Shown: positions 17,695 through 26,367, numbered from the stretch's first letter. The stretch is 46,351 nt of DNA from Rhodococcus sp. EPR-157 (GCF_001647195.1 NZ_LVCV01000190.1:1-46351), one strand, 5' to 3'. A program made the numbers and translations. Notes: generated by a model from the letters alone, not told the origin.

Positions 17695-17958
17695 ATGGGC
17701 GACTACGCGGACGAGGAGCAAGCACGCGTGTTCGTCGATCTCCTCGGCCGCGAAATCGAGGATATCTCCGACCAGATCGAATGCGAAGAATTGCGCGCCC
17801 GTTCCGCTACGGCTCGCACGGACATGCCGACTTTCGAACGGCACCACACTACAGCCCTCGCGATGAGGTCGACCCTCTACGAGCTGCACCGTCAACTCCA
17901 GGCGCTGGACGTCCGGTTCCCCCGCTTGCGGATCCGCACGCCTCGTCCGCACGAGTGA
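17695..17958 (+). CDS. Hypothetical small protein, helical
   Basis: An 87-residue protein I do not recognise. It is Glu/Arg-rich and predicted mostly helical (DEEQARVFVDLLGREIEDISDQIECEELRA), followed by a basic Pro-containing tail. The ATG at 17695 is preceded by GGCGGAGGG at good spacing. Its 3' end is overlapped by the tail of the decayed HNH gene on the other strand. The same tandem of a short DUF3263 protein and a short helical protein may be one transcription unit. Confidence 0.6.
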   Translation: MGDYADEEQARVFVDLLGREIEDISDQIECEELRARSATARTDMPTFERHHTTALAMRSTLYELHRQLQALDVRFPRLRIRTPRPHE

Positions 17959-18814
17959 TGTGCGGCCACTGGAACCGCGTCGGCGAATAGTGTTCTATGC
18001 GGCGTGTTTTCGGCGACGGTGGTAGCTGGGCTGAGGCTTGCGGCTCGGATCTTCGGAGGCGGTGGGACGAGATACGGGTGACCGTCGTCGCCGATGACGA
18101 GTTCCCATTCGGTGGTGTGGATGATGCGATGGCACTCTCCACACACGAGCGCGAGGTTGTCCAGATCGGTGGCGCCCCCATGTTGCCAATACTCGACGTG
18201 GTGCACCTGGCACCATGCCGCGGGCCGGCCGCATTTCACACAGCATCGATCGCGGATGACGACGGCCTTGCGTTGCCCCGGCGTCGCGAGTCGAACACTC
18301 TTGCCGAGCATCAGCGGAACCCCGGCACGGTGCCGCAGCGTCGGCCGCAGCGTGGTGTGCGAGTTCCTGTGCACGTTCGGTGACAGCTCTGGCGGTCGAC
18401 CGGGTAGCGACGTCCAGGAGCACTCGCACCACATCCGTCTGGGCGGAGTTGGTCAGGGTGGGCTCGGACAGAACGACGAGGGCCAAGCCGTCGGCGATAG
18501 CTCTGGCATGGACAGCATGGATGGTCCCGTCGATCAACGCGTCGGCAACCGTTCGGCGTTCGCCCAACCAGTATCCGAGGGAGATCTGCTTTTCGGCGTT
18601 TTTTGAACTCAGGGATTCGAACCGCGTTGGCGTACCAGCGCTTCACCGAACCCTGGCCAAGTTTCTTTGCAAGCCGACGACGGTCGGCAGCGGCGAGCAT
18701 TGCCATCTTCGCGGCGGCCAGGTATTTCTCGGTGGCATCGACGTGCGCGAGTCCGGACACGATCTCCTGATCGGAGAGCGTGTGTGCGGTGGTGAAGTCC
18801 CCCAACTTCGTCAT
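17892..18814 (-). pseudogene. Decayed DUF222/13E12-type HNH endonuclease
   Basis: Three pieces in three frames add up to a 13E12-repeat-family HNH protein. The N-terminal piece starts at the ATG at 18814 (MTKLGDFTTAHTLSDQEIV) and runs to a run of six T (18599-18604, plus strand). Removing one base there restores the frame to EFKNAEKQISLGYWLGERRTVADALIDG. The second piece ends near 18350, and the third resumes at GVPLMLGKSVRLATPGQRKAVVIRD with the zinc/HNH motif CVKCGRP..CQVHHVEYW..LVCGECH. About 120-180 residues of the usual middle are absent. The junction carries a tandem copy of GCCGCAGCGT (18332-18341 and 18344-18353). Clearly non-functional as one protein. Confidence 0.9.
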
Positions 18815-19140
18815 GCCACGCAAGCTACAACGCACTACCGACAAGAAGTTGCGGGCGCGGAGGCGTCGGATACTCCGTGGCCGAATCATCGCTCTGTTGC
18901 CTCTTGCTCGAGCATGCATGTAGTTCTACCGCTAAGGAAATTCTCAGCCCTGCGAAATACTTCGGCCGATAAAAAACCGGTGGGTCTGCAAAGAGGAATT
19001 CGTCGGTGACAATGCGGGTAGACCGACTGGCTTTCATATCGAAATGAGAAGAATGTGTCAGGACGCCTCCCCGGAATTCAGTCGTAAGCGGTAGTTGGCT
19101 AACCTGGTAGCTATTCCCTCGACACGAAAGGTCTCGCACT
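18815..19140 (+). promoter_or_regulatory. Gene-free upstream region of lsr2
   Basis: 326 bases without a credible gene. It is relatively AT-rich around 18940-18985 (AAGGAAATTCTC, GATAAAAAACC), unusual for this window and the kind of tract Lsr2 binds, so autoregulation is plausible. GAAAGG before the GTG at 19141 is the ribosome site. I cannot place a confident -35/-10 pair. Confidence 0.4.
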
Positions 19141-19521
19141 GTGGCTAAGCAAGTCATCTATGAATTGGTCGACGACATCGACGGCACCTCTATCGACGAG
19201 GGCCAAGGCGAGTCCATCGAGTTCTCACTCGACGGCGTCGACTATGTCATCGATCTGAAGAACAAGAATGCCAACGATTTTCGAAAGAAGCTCGACTACT
19301 ATGTTGGCTTCGCCACGCGCGTAGGTGGGCGCAAGCGCAAGGTTGCATCGGCAGGCGCCGTCGCCAGTGCCGGCGCGCCCGCGCAACCGGCCGCCGCCAC
19401 GAAGCGTGACCCTGCGCAGACGCGTGCAATCCGCCAGTGGGCTGCGGATAGTGGATATGACATCAACGATCGCGGCCGAATTCCGGCAGAGATCGTGGAG
19501 GCGTACGAAGCAGCGAATTAG
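19141..19521 (+). CDS. lsr2: Lsr2 family nucleoid-associated xenogeneic silencer
   Basis: A 126-residue H-NS-like protein. The N-terminal dimerisation domain (KQVIYELVDDIDGTSIDEGQGES..) is followed by an Ala-rich linker (about residues 68-86). The C-terminal DNA-binding domain ends with the AT-hook-like RGR in NDRGRIPAEIVEAYEAAN. Lsr2 coats AT-rich, often horizontally acquired DNA and silences it. The usual actinobacterial lsr2 sits near lysS and clpC; this one lies beside an HNH pseudogene, so it may be a second paralog. The GTG start has GAAAGG upstream. Confidence 0.95.
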   Translation: MAKQVIYELVDDIDGTSIDEGQGESIEFSLDGVDYVIDLKNKNANDFRKKLDYYVGFATRVGGRKRKVASAGAVASAGAPAQPAAATKRDPAQTRAIRQWAADSGYDINDRGRIPAEIVEAYEAAN

Positions 19522-19777
19522 GACGGTCGAGCCGGTGCCGGTCCGCAAGGTGGTGCTGGCTCGATCGGCAGTGCTTCCCTGCTCTCCGAGACCTCTCATC
19601 GGATTCGGTTGCTTCCGTACGGGTTCGGTCGCCTGACAACTCGTGCACAGCGCGGAATGTCGTTCGTCGCACCCGGGCAGGTCATGATCACCGACTTCAG
19701 TTTCTCCAGATTCGGTAACGTCCACCTGCCCTTGCCCGACGTGACAGTTACGACTGTCGACGAAGGGTGTAACGAGC

Positions 19778-20065
19778 ATGAGGAATATGAGCCGACGAAT
19801 TGCGGTCCTCACCGGCATGATGGCGCTGCCGATCGCAGCGGGGGCCACTGTCGGTGTGGCGACCGCGACCGCCGATCCCTGGCATTACGGACCGGTTTAC
19901 CGATCCGAATCCTCCGGCGAAGGTGGGCGGTATTTCTGCAACAAGGCCCAGTCGCTCGAGCAGGCGACGCAGTCGATCGTTCTGGTGCCGTGCACCAATG
20001 AACCGAACACCGATGTCTGGTACCGAATCGTGGTGAACCCGTACAACTGGGGGTGGAGCGGGTAG
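19778..20065 (+). CDS. Small secreted protein with signal peptide
   Basis: A 95-residue protein with a Sec signal peptide (MSRRIAVLTGMMALPIAAGATVGVATATA, cleavage likely after residue 32). A mature domain of about 63 residues follows, with two Cys (YFCNKA and VPCTNEP) that could form a disulfide, and a Trp-rich end (YNWGWSG). I do not recognise the family. AAGGG at 19763-19767 serves the ATG at 19778; a second ATG is at 19787. An inverted repeat GACAGT-TACG-ACTGTC (19743-19758) lies just upstream and could be an operator. Confidence 0.65.
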   Translation: MRNMSRRIAVLTGMMALPIAAGATVGVATATADPWHYGPVYRSESSGEGGRYFCNKAQSLEQATQSIVLVPCTNEPNTDVWYRIVVNPYNWGWSG

Positions 20066-20085
20066 AGGCAGCGCGGTGCGGCCGG

Positions 20086-20397
20086 TCAGGCCATCGGTTC
20101 GCGTGTCAGGCGGAAGCCTTTGTTGCCCAGAACGACACCGAGTAGGGCGCCGAGCCCTGCGCCGACGAGGGGGAGGACGCTCGCCCACCAGTCGAAGACC
20201 AGCCCGGCGCGAACCTCGAACGAGATGTCCATGGTTGTCTCGTAGGCTCTGCTCATTTCTACGCCGGGCAGGGGTTCGTAGACACCGTTGTATTCGACTT
20301 CGGGCGCGAAGAAGGTCTCCTGGATCAAGTCCGAGAGCATCGGCAGCAGACCCACTGTGAGGCCGAGCGCCATGAGCAACAACACGAGTGCACGCAT
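20086..20397 (-). CDS. Hypothetical membrane protein with two transmembrane helices
   Basis: A 103-residue protein with hydrophobic segments at residues 1-22 (ALVLLLMALGLTVGLLPML) and about 70-92 (VLPLVGAGLGALLGVVLG). The external loop of about 45 residues is rich in Glu and aromatic residues (FFAPEVEYNGVYEPLPGVEM). No family recognised. It is convergent with the secreted-protein gene and divergent from the MerR gene. Confidence 0.6.
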   Translation of the reverse strand: MRALVLLLMALGLTVGLLPMLSDLIQETFFAPEVEYNGVYEPLPGVEMSRAYETTMDISFEVRAGLVFDWWASVLPLVGAGLGALLGVVLGNKGFRLTREPMA

Positions 20398-20615
20398 GGG
20401 TGAAGGGTACGTAACCTCCGCAAGAATCTCACGTGGCTGCAGTAGACATCAGGCCTGCGCCGACGGTACTATTTTGCCGGACCGACGCTCGGTCAGCGCT
20501 AGATGCTGTCCGCTCGAACTGCCGGGGGTCGGTGGGCACTTCGGTGCTGTGTTCTTTTGCAGCAGCTCTCCTCGTGCCGGTCTCGAGTTCGAGCGTGAAG
20601 CACCCGAAGGGCATT

Positions 20616-20993
20616 GTGGATTCGCATATCAGTAGCGCTGGCGAGGATTCGGCCAGCGAGAAGTTCGACGACGAAAACTATCCCGCCTACAACATCGGCA
20701 CGGCCGCGCAGATGCTCGGTGCGACGCCGGGTTTTCTGCGTAGCCTCGACGAGGCAAAACTTCTGTCTCCGCACCGATCCGAGGGTGGTCACCGGCGGTA
20801 TTCGCGGTATCAACTCAGGATCGCGTCGCGCGTTCGGGATCTACTCGACGACGGTATGGCGCTCGAGGCTGCATGTCGCATAGTGCTTCTGGAAGATGAA
20901 CTTGCCGATGCGCGCAGTCGTAACTCCGACTTGCAAAAGGCAATCGACCACCGTGAGAAGGCCGACGGGAAGGCTCCTGACAACAAGGTGTGA
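20616..20993 (+). CDS. MerR family transcriptional regulator
   Basis: A 125-residue protein with an N-terminal winged HTH of MerR type at about residues 22-90 (YNIGTAAQMLGATPGFLRSLDEAKLLSPHRSEGGHRRYSRYQLRIA). A C-terminal Glu/Arg/Lys-rich helix follows, probably the dimerisation coiled coil. There are no Cys residues, so it is not a classical metal or redox sensor. The GTG at 20616 has AAGGG eight bases upstream; the open frame extends further but without MerR character. A strong terminator follows. The target is unknown. Confidence 0.85.
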   Translation: MDSHISSAGEDSASEKFDDENYPAYNIGTAAQMLGATPGFLRSLDEAKLLSPHRSEGGHRRYSRYQLRIASRVRDLLDDGMALEAACRIVLLEDELADARSRNSDLQKAIDHREKADGKAPDNKV

Positions 20994-21036
20994 CAGTCGC
21001 CTGGCTGTTCAGTTGATCTGGGTGCAGATAGTCGGA

Positions 21037-21064
21037 GGGCCCCGGTGCCGAAGCACCGGGGCCC
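21037..21064 (+). terminator. Terminator downstream of the MerR gene
   Basis: Perfect 12-bp stem GGGCCCCGGTGC / GCACCGGGGCCC with a CGAA tetraloop (21049-21052), 43 bases after the MerR stop. There is no long T run after it, as is usual for actinobacterial terminators. Confidence 0.75.
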
Positions 21065-21415
21065 TGGAGGGGAATTACTACCATCTGTTTCCACTTGCCT
21101 GAAGCAACTGCAATGTTCGCCCCGAAAATCTTGTCCATGCGGGCGAACTGACGATACGCAACTCCTTCCTTCTTCCAATTTCCAATTACACCTGCTCGAC
21201 GGTGATGGTGCTGCCGTCGTCGTGCGTACTGCTCGCGGGCAGTTCGTTCTCTCCCGCGCCTTGCGATCTCTCTTTGTCTTACGTCAGAAACTATAGCCAG
21301 ACCGATCCTGAATGTCTACTCCGACCGAGATAGATTTTTGATGTTGGTTGAGATCGGTTGTTCCGCTGGTCGCGGTCCTCCTGCATCCGGGCGAGGCGCC
21401 CGTACGCTCGGTTTC

Positions 21416-21606
21416 ATGGAGACAGCACTGCTCGGGGCGGCGGGTTTGCAGGACTGCGTCGACTCCGGAACGGACTGCTTGCCAGGGTTCGGGTCCTTCC
21501 TGCTGCTCTACGGGGGTGGGTTCCTCGCCCTGCTCGTACGGGTTCCCATCTGTGTTATTTCGTCATCGTGGCTGGCCGCCGGCAACTCACAGGAACTATC
21601 AACTGA
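21416..21606 (+). pseudogene. Possible small membrane protein, apparently frameshifted
   Basis: From the ATG at 21416 the frame reads METALLGAAGLQDCVDSGTD followed by GFGSFLLLYGGGFLALLV, a plausible short membrane protein. It then turns unlikely at about 21540. The frame one base away continues with a hydrophobic then basic stretch (LCYFVIVAGRRQLTGTIN) and a TGA at 21606. I infer a broken small gene, or a coincidence. The rest of 21065-21598 holds nothing I recognise; it is lower in GC around 21165-21340. Confidence 0.25.
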
Positions 21607-22366
21607 CTTGGCCCCGCGGTGGCTTCTTTCCGTGAGATGCACCATCAGGTCGCGAAGGCGGGATCAGCAGGTGCACTCTTTCGACGAGGCCCAGTGCAGT
21701 GTTGGCATCGGCACCGTCGAATACTGCTGTGTGAATGCCGCGCATCGCGCCGGTGAGGAGGTGTGCTGCAGCGAATACGTCTGTATCACTGTCGATCTGA
21801 TCCGCTTCGGTCGCAGCACGGAGCAGCTGGGCGATCGCATCTACGAAACTGTCGTGCCAACGTTCGGCTGAGCCCTCGGATTTCGGTACTCCGAGATTGC
21901 GGAACAGTACGTGGGTTCTCGGGGTGTCGTAGATGCTCGCTGCCGCGATACGAAGAAATGTCTGCAGCTGTTCGAGTGGGGTGTCCGGCCAGGTGGCGGC
22001 TGCCGATTTCTCGTGGATACGGTCTATCAGCACGGTCGCGGCGTCGTCGACGGCAGCCTGGAAGAGTTCACGCTTGGTGGGGAAGTGGTGGAATGCAGTT
22101 CTCGGTGCGAGACCGCATCGGAGAGAAACACTTTCGATCGTGATGTCCCCGTAATCGGCGTCCCGCAGCAGTTCCTGTGTGGCCTCGATCAGTCGGGCCG
22201 CTGCGGGCCCGGGTTCGTCGGTAGTCGACGACCCGGCCCAGCGATAGGGCGTCGTGGTGTGGATGCCCAGTGAGCTCGCCACTGCCGCCGGGCTCTCGGA
22301 ACCGCCGAAAGCACGTGCGACGGCTTCCTGCCGATCAGCGAGTGTGAATCTGGAGACCCTGGCCAT
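21599..22366 (-). CDS. TetR-type regulator with an extra N-terminal HTH
   Basis: A 255-residue regulator. A normal TetR HTH lies at about residues 58-100 (ITIESVSLRCGLAPRTAFHHFPTKRELF). It is preceded by a separate ~50-residue segment (FTLADRQEAVARAFGGSESPAAVASSLGIHTTTPYRWA) that looks like a transposase/homeodomain-type HTH. The C-terminal part is a TetR ligand-binding domain. It is the last gene of a three-gene minus-strand operon and probably controls it through the inverted repeat at 24229-24263. Confidence 0.88.
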   Translation of the reverse strand: MARVSRFTLADRQEAVARAFGGSESPAAVASSLGIHTTTPYRWAGSSTTDEPGPAAARLIEATQELLRDADYGDITIESVSLRCGLAPRTAFHHFPTKRELFQAAVDDAATVLIDRIHEKSAAATWPDTPLEQLQTFLRIAAASIYDTPRTHVLFRNLGVPKSEGSAERWHDSFVDAIAQLLRAATEADQIDSDTDVFAAAHLLTGAMRGIHTAVFDGADANTALGLVERVHLLIPPSRPDGASHGKKPPRGQVS

Positions 22367-22412
22367 GCTCGTGACACTACATTCCTCGTCGGGTGCGGAG
22401 TCCGGCCCGAAC

Positions 22413-23198
22413 CTAGTGGAGCATCCGCGCGAGGGTGGGCAGTAGAACTCGCGCGGGGACGAGACCCGCAGCGATCGCCTGAACAGTGTTTCGTCGGCCC
22501 GAGATCACCTGCGGGCGAGACCGTCTGGCGTCGAGTATGCGCATGGCAGTTGCGACGACCTCGGTCGGTGTTTGGTAGCTGCCGGCTGCTGCAGCGGTGT
22601 CTCCGATGACGTCGAAGAATTCGGTACGGGTCGGGCCTGGATTGAGCGCGAACACTCTGACTCCGTGTTGTGCTGCTTCGTACCACAAGGACTGGCTGAA
22701 GCTCAGCACGAATGCTTTGGCGGCCGCGTACACCGCGAGCGACGGGACGGGCTGGAACGCAGTCGTGCTGGCGACGTTGACGATGGTGCCGGTCGAGCGA
22801 TCGATCATGCCCGGGAGGAACGCCGAGCAGATATCAACGACAGCGCGGATATCGACGGCGATGAGGCGCTCGAAGTCGTCGGCATCGCCGTCTGCGAACG
22901 GTCCCTGCACGGCGAACCCTGCATTGTTGACGACGAGATCGATCTGCTCGGGCACGACTTCGCGCAGTCGGCGTCCGCTCGATTCCTCGGACAGGTCCCA
23001 GGCCACTGTGCGGCAATGGATTCCGTGGATTTTCTCGAGCTCCTTTGCCAGGGTGGTGAGGCGGTCTTCTCGTCGTGCGACCAGTACGAGATCGGAGCCT
23101 CGGGCGGCCAGTGCTCGGGCGAACTCGGCACCGATTCCCGAGCTTGCGCCGGTGACCAAGGAGCGGCCAGGTCGGTAGCGAGAACCTCGGAGGTTCAT
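22413..23198 (-). CDS. Short-chain dehydrogenase/reductase
   Basis: A 261-residue classical SDR. It has the NAD(P) motif TGASSGIG, the NNAGF motif, catalytic Ser in VNVASTTAF and YAAAK (YxxxK), so it should be active. The substrate is unknown; the hydrophobic C-terminus suggests a lipid-like or membrane-near substrate. I chose the ATG at 23198 because it overlaps the upstream NmrA-like stop as ATGA, which indicates coupled translation. The frame is open to 23222. Confidence 0.9.
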   Translation of the reverse strand: MNLRGSRYRPGRSLVTGASSGIGAEFARALAARGSDLVLVARREDRLTTLAKELEKIHGIHCRTVAWDLSEESSGRRLREVVPEQIDLVVNNAGFAVQGPFADGDADDFERLIAVDIRAVVDICSAFLPGMIDRSTGTIVNVASTTAFQPVPSLAVYAAAKAFVLSFSQSLWYEAAQHGVRVFALNPGPTRTEFFDVIGDTAAAAGSYQTPTEVVATAMRILDARRSRPQVISGRRNTVQAIAAGLVPARVLLPTLARMLH

Positions 23199-24187
23199 CG
23201 GTCCGAACCGACGGGCGTGCACCCGAGCTCAGCGGCCGAACGGCGTGCGAACTCCTCGTACGACGTCGGTGTGTGTCCGAGCAGAGTCGGAAGAACCGTC
23301 AGGTCTCCGGCCGGTAGGCCGTGGCTGTCGTAGTAGGTCATCATCGTGCGGTACGCCTCGCGTGCGTCGGCGGGCCAATTCTTCATGTCACGAGGGTTCG
23401 ACGCGGCCCTGGCACCGCGAACGAGGTGGCCGGCCGAGTGCAGCTTCGTCGATCGCACAGCATGCCCGACAACCGAGGCGAGTGCAGGCAACACGTTGAG
23501 TGAGTTCGTCAGGGACGAAGGGGGAATCCGAACGGCAGTCACCCGGTGGCCCAGCACGCGCGACCAGATCTGTGCCATCTCGTGGCGTGTGAGTTCTACC
23601 GTGGAGAGGTCGTAGGTGCGACTGGTGTGCGACCGCGGGTCGATCAGGATGTTCGCCGCGACCTCTGCGACATCGGCGACGTCGACAACACCCATGACGC
23701 TGTCCGGGGACACCGGGTACGGCATGACGCCCGCCTGCAGGAATTCCCATACTTCCAGGTAGTTCTGCATGTAGTGCGACGGTCTGAGCACCGTGGTGGG
23801 GATTCCGCTTTCACGCAGCAGACCTTCGGCGATGTCCTTCTGGTGATGGTGCGTCAGTTGGTGCAGGTGTGGATGGATAACGGAGTGGAATACGATGTGC
23901 TGCAGCCCTTTTGCAGGACCTGACGCAATCAGGTGTTCGATGATCGGTCCTTCGTCGATGATCTGAGTCGGTGCCGCGTGGTACAGGACGCCACCCCCCG
24001 TCAGGGCGGTATCGAGGGTCTCGGCCGACCTGAGATCTCCTACGACCACCTCGGTGGCCCCGTCCTGACGGGTGGTCGCAGCCTGGGCCGCATTCTTCAC
24101 GACTGCACGAATGGGCACATTCTGTACTGCGAGTTGTCGGACCAGTAGACGTCCGACTCCGCCCGCTGCGCTTGTCACTGTGATCAT
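23195..24187 (-). CDS. NmrA-like NAD(P)-binding protein (atypical SDR)
   Basis: A 330-residue Rossmann protein with the N-terminal motif TSAAGGVGRLLV, and VLYHAAP and FHSVIHPHLHQLTHHHQKDIAE segments typical of NmrA/isoflavone-reductase-like proteins. These include NAD(P) sensors and quinone or enone reductases. A Tyr/Lys catalytic pair of classical type is not obvious; the His-rich HQLTHHHQKD stretch is unusual. It is the first gene of the operon NmrA-like, SDR, TetR. Confidence 0.87.
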   Translation of the reverse strand: MITVTSAAGGVGRLLVRQLAVQNVPIRAVVKNAAQAATTRQDGATEVVVGDLRSAETLDTALTGGGVLYHAAPTQIIDEGPIIEHLIASGPAKGLQHIVFHSVIHPHLHQLTHHHQKDIAEGLLRESGIPTTVLRPSHYMQNYLEVWEFLQAGVMPYPVSPDSVMGVVDVADVAEVAANILIDPRSHTSRTYDLSTVELTRHEMAQIWSRVLGHRVTAVRIPPSSLTNSLNVLPALASVVGHAVRSTKLHSAGHLVRGARAASNPRDMKNWPADAREAYRTMMTYYDSHGLPAGDLTVLPTLLGHTPTSYEEFARRSAAELGCTPVGSDR

Positions 24188-24228
24188 CAGTCCTCCTCGG
24201 CGATGAGTGCGGCGGCTGCCTGGCTCAT

Positions 24229-24263
24229 TTGCGAATATTGCATATTGAGTGCATATAACGCAA
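24229..24263 (-). promoter_or_regulatory. Operator-like inverted repeat upstream of the NmrA-SDR-TetR operon
   Basis: TTGCG-N5-TGCA-TATTGAG-TGCA-N5-CGCAA: two nested, symmetrically spaced arms around the centre at 24246. It is AT-rich compared with its surroundings and lies 42-76 bases upstream of the first gene's start, the expected promoter position. The best candidate ligand is the TetR-type protein encoded last in the operon. Confidence 0.6.
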
Positions 24264-24340
24264 GAGATCGAGGTGGAATGTTCCGCTTCTGCGTGCAGTG
24301 CTGGGACTTGCCTACTGCAGATCGGATGGAGACCGCGGCC

Positions 24341-25207
24341 CTAGCGACGCTCCACCGGAATCCACAACTCGCCTTTACCCGAGCTCCAATCCTCGGACTT
24401 TTCGGTGATGGTCAGCAGCTCCGGCCCCGGCACCACCTGGTATGGATTGGACGGGAACCACTCGCTGAACGCGTCAGCCCACAGTTGTTGAAGTGCGTCG
24501 GTGAGGTTTCCCTGACTGGAGGCTTCGAATACAACCCACTTCGATGCAGGCACGCGCAGGTTGTCCCAGTCATCGTGATCGTGGCTCGCCGCCACGGCTA
24601 AGTAGTAGTCGAAGAGGCTTCCGTCCTCGCGTTCGGCCTCGAATCCAGCACTTACGAACAAGATTTCGGGAAGCTCCCGTACGTCGGCGAGCATCCGTAG
24701 CTGTTCCCCCGTTCCTGAGGGAAGGTTTCGGTGAAATTCGGTCATTGCGAGGTTCTCGCCCTGATACTTCAGCGGGATTCGTGTCTTCCTGCCGACGATC
24801 GAAAACTCCGGTAGATCTGCGATGCGGTATCGCATGGTGTGCTGCCCTCCGATAGTGAGATGAAATGACACGGTCTGCTGTGAACGAAGTACGGCTCCAG
24901 GGCGACGGGCCTGCGACGGGGTCATGCCGTTCATCTGCCGAAACGCGCGGCTGAATGCATCGCCCGACGAATACCCGTACTTCACGGCGACCTCGAGCAC
25001 ACCGGCTCCGTCGAGAATGTCCGCTGTAGCCAACGTCATTCGACGGTTTCGGACGTACTGCGAGAATGACATCCCGGCGAGGGCAGAGAACACCCGCCTG
25101 AAGTGATATTCGGACGAGAGAGTGATCCGTGCCAGGGTGGCTGGGTCTATCGCACCGTCAAGGTTGTCCTCGATGTATTCGAGTGCGGCGTTCCACTTTT
25201 CGAGCAT
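24341..25207 (-). CDS. AraC family regulator with GyrI-like effector domain
   Basis: A 288-residue Rob/SoxS-like activator. The N-terminal AraC double HTH spans about residues 8-105 (LEYIEDNLDGAIDPATLARITLSSEYHFRRVFSALAGMSFSQYVRNRR). The C-terminal GyrI/BmrR-like domain spans about 122-287 and would bind an amphipathic ligand. Such proteins often activate efflux or detoxification genes. It runs in the same direction as the methyltransferase gene upstream of it, with about 60 bases between them. Confidence 0.9.
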   Translation of the reverse strand: MLEKWNAALEYIEDNLDGAIDPATLARITLSSEYHFRRVFSALAGMSFSQYVRNRRMTLATADILDGAGVLEVAVKYGYSSGDAFSRAFRQMNGMTPSQARRPGAVLRSQQTVSFHLTIGGQHTMRYRIADLPEFSIVGRKTRIPLKYQGENLAMTEFHRNLPSGTGEQLRMLADVRELPEILFVSAGFEAEREDGSLFDYYLAVAASHDHDDWDNLRVPASKWVVFEASSQGNLTDALQQLWADAFSEWFPSNPYQVVPGPELLTITEKSEDWSSGKGELWIPVERR

Positions 25208-25270
25208 CGCGTGTAGGCCTTCCTTCGTTCTGATCGAAACGATAGGGGCGGGTGCGGTGTCGAGTCTCGA

Positions 25271-25891
25271 CTATTGCTGCCGCGAATTGTCGTCCGCATT
25301 CGTGAGTTCGGCCAGGATGGCGCCGTGGGGCCGGTACTCGAGTCCGGTGCGGGTGTGGGTCTCGGCGGTCGTGAACCCTGCAGCGTCGAGTTGAGCACTC
25401 AGCGCTCCGACAGGCCACCGGTACGCAGTGATGACCGCATGGTCGAATGGTCGAATGGTAGTGGCTTCGAAGAACCCGATCAGCAGTTTTCCGCCGGGCC
25501 TGAGCACTCTTGCGAATTCCTCGAAGGCGAATCGAATATCTCTTGGGTCGTGGTGAATCAGCGAATACCAGGCGAGTATCCCGGCGACGGAACCGGACTG
25601 CGCATCGAGATCCTCGGCCCGGCCGTCGTCGAACCGGCAGTTCGGGTAGGTAGTGCGTGCGAGTTCGACAAAAGCGTGAGTCGGGTCGATTCCCCGTACA
25701 TCGACGTCGTGCGTGAGGAGGTGGTTGGTCCACTGTCCCGGGCCGCAGCCGACATCGAGAACAGGACCGCCGATCGACCGGGCCCAATCCGTGACGAGTT
25801 GCTTGTCGGACGGGTGCACCACCTCCATCGAACCCACTACGCGCACGTACTCCTCGGCGCGGTCGGCGTACGAGGCCTCGACATCTCCCAT
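25271..25891 (-). CDS. Class I SAM-dependent methyltransferase
   Basis: A 206-residue methyltransferase. It has motif I VLDVGCGPGQWTNHL (about residues 42-50), an acidic residue after beta-2 (VRGIDPTH), motif II-like region around GSVAGILAWYSLIHHDP, and LRPGGKLLIGFFE. The substrate is not predictable. It lies upstream of the AraC/GyrI-like gene on the same strand. Confidence 0.9.
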   Translation of the reverse strand: MGDVEASYADRAEEYVRVVGSMEVVHPSDKQLVTDWARSIGGPVLDVGCGPGQWTNHLLTHDVDVRGIDPTHAFVELARTTYPNCRFDDGRAEDLDAQSGSVAGILAWYSLIHHDPRDIRFAFEEFARVLRPGGKLLIGFFEATTIRPFDHAVITAYRWPVGALSAQLDAAGFTTAETHTRTGLEYRPHGAILAELTNADDNSRQQ

Positions 25892-25988
25892 GTATGGAAG
25901 ATAGTTCAGCGGTGCTGCTGCGAATTAACTCAGGCGCAGCTGTCTGGTGTCGCGTCGTAACACAGTCATTTCGAGTTGAGGTGCTGGA

Positions 25989-26366
25989 TTAGGAGTCTGA
26001 ATTCGATCCCGGTCTCGGCGGCAGCGGAGTAGGGGATTGTGCTGCAGCCCATTCCGCAGACCACTGCCACAGGGGTTCGAGTGCCGCGCTGAGCGAAACA
26101 CCCGCCTGGGCCAGCTCGTACGTTCGCGAGGGACTCTTCTCGATCAGACGGGCGTCCTGGAGTTGTCTGAGTCGTTCTGCCAGCATGCTCGACGAGCAGT
26201 TGTCCATTCGCCGCCTGAGCTCCAGGAACCCGAGCTGGCCGGCCTCGAGTTCCCACAGGATCCGCAAACTCCACTTCTGCCCCAGTAGGTTCATCGCCGC
26301 ATGTGCAGCCGCGGTCTCGTCGGGTTGCCCTGCAGGCGGCGGGGGTGGAGTGTTTGCGCTTCTCAT
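25989..26366 (-). CDS. HxlR family winged-helix regulator
   Basis: A 125-residue protein with the HxlR core at about residues 22-110: AAMNLLGQKWSLRILWELEAGQLGFLELRRRMDNCSSSMLAERLRQL. HxlR proteins often sense electrophiles, quinones or aldehydes. The single Cys (MDNCSSS) is not at the N-terminal position used by YodB-type sensors, so the signal is open. It is divergent from an SDR gene across a short region containing CAGAAG/CTTCTG repeats. Confidence 0.9.
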   Translation of the reverse strand: MRSANTPPPPPAGQPDETAAAHAAMNLLGQKWSLRILWELEAGQLGFLELRRRMDNCSSSMLAERLRQLQDARLIEKSPSRTYELAQAGVSLSAALEPLWQWSAEWAAAQSPTPLPPRPGSNSDS

Positions 26367-26367
26367 T

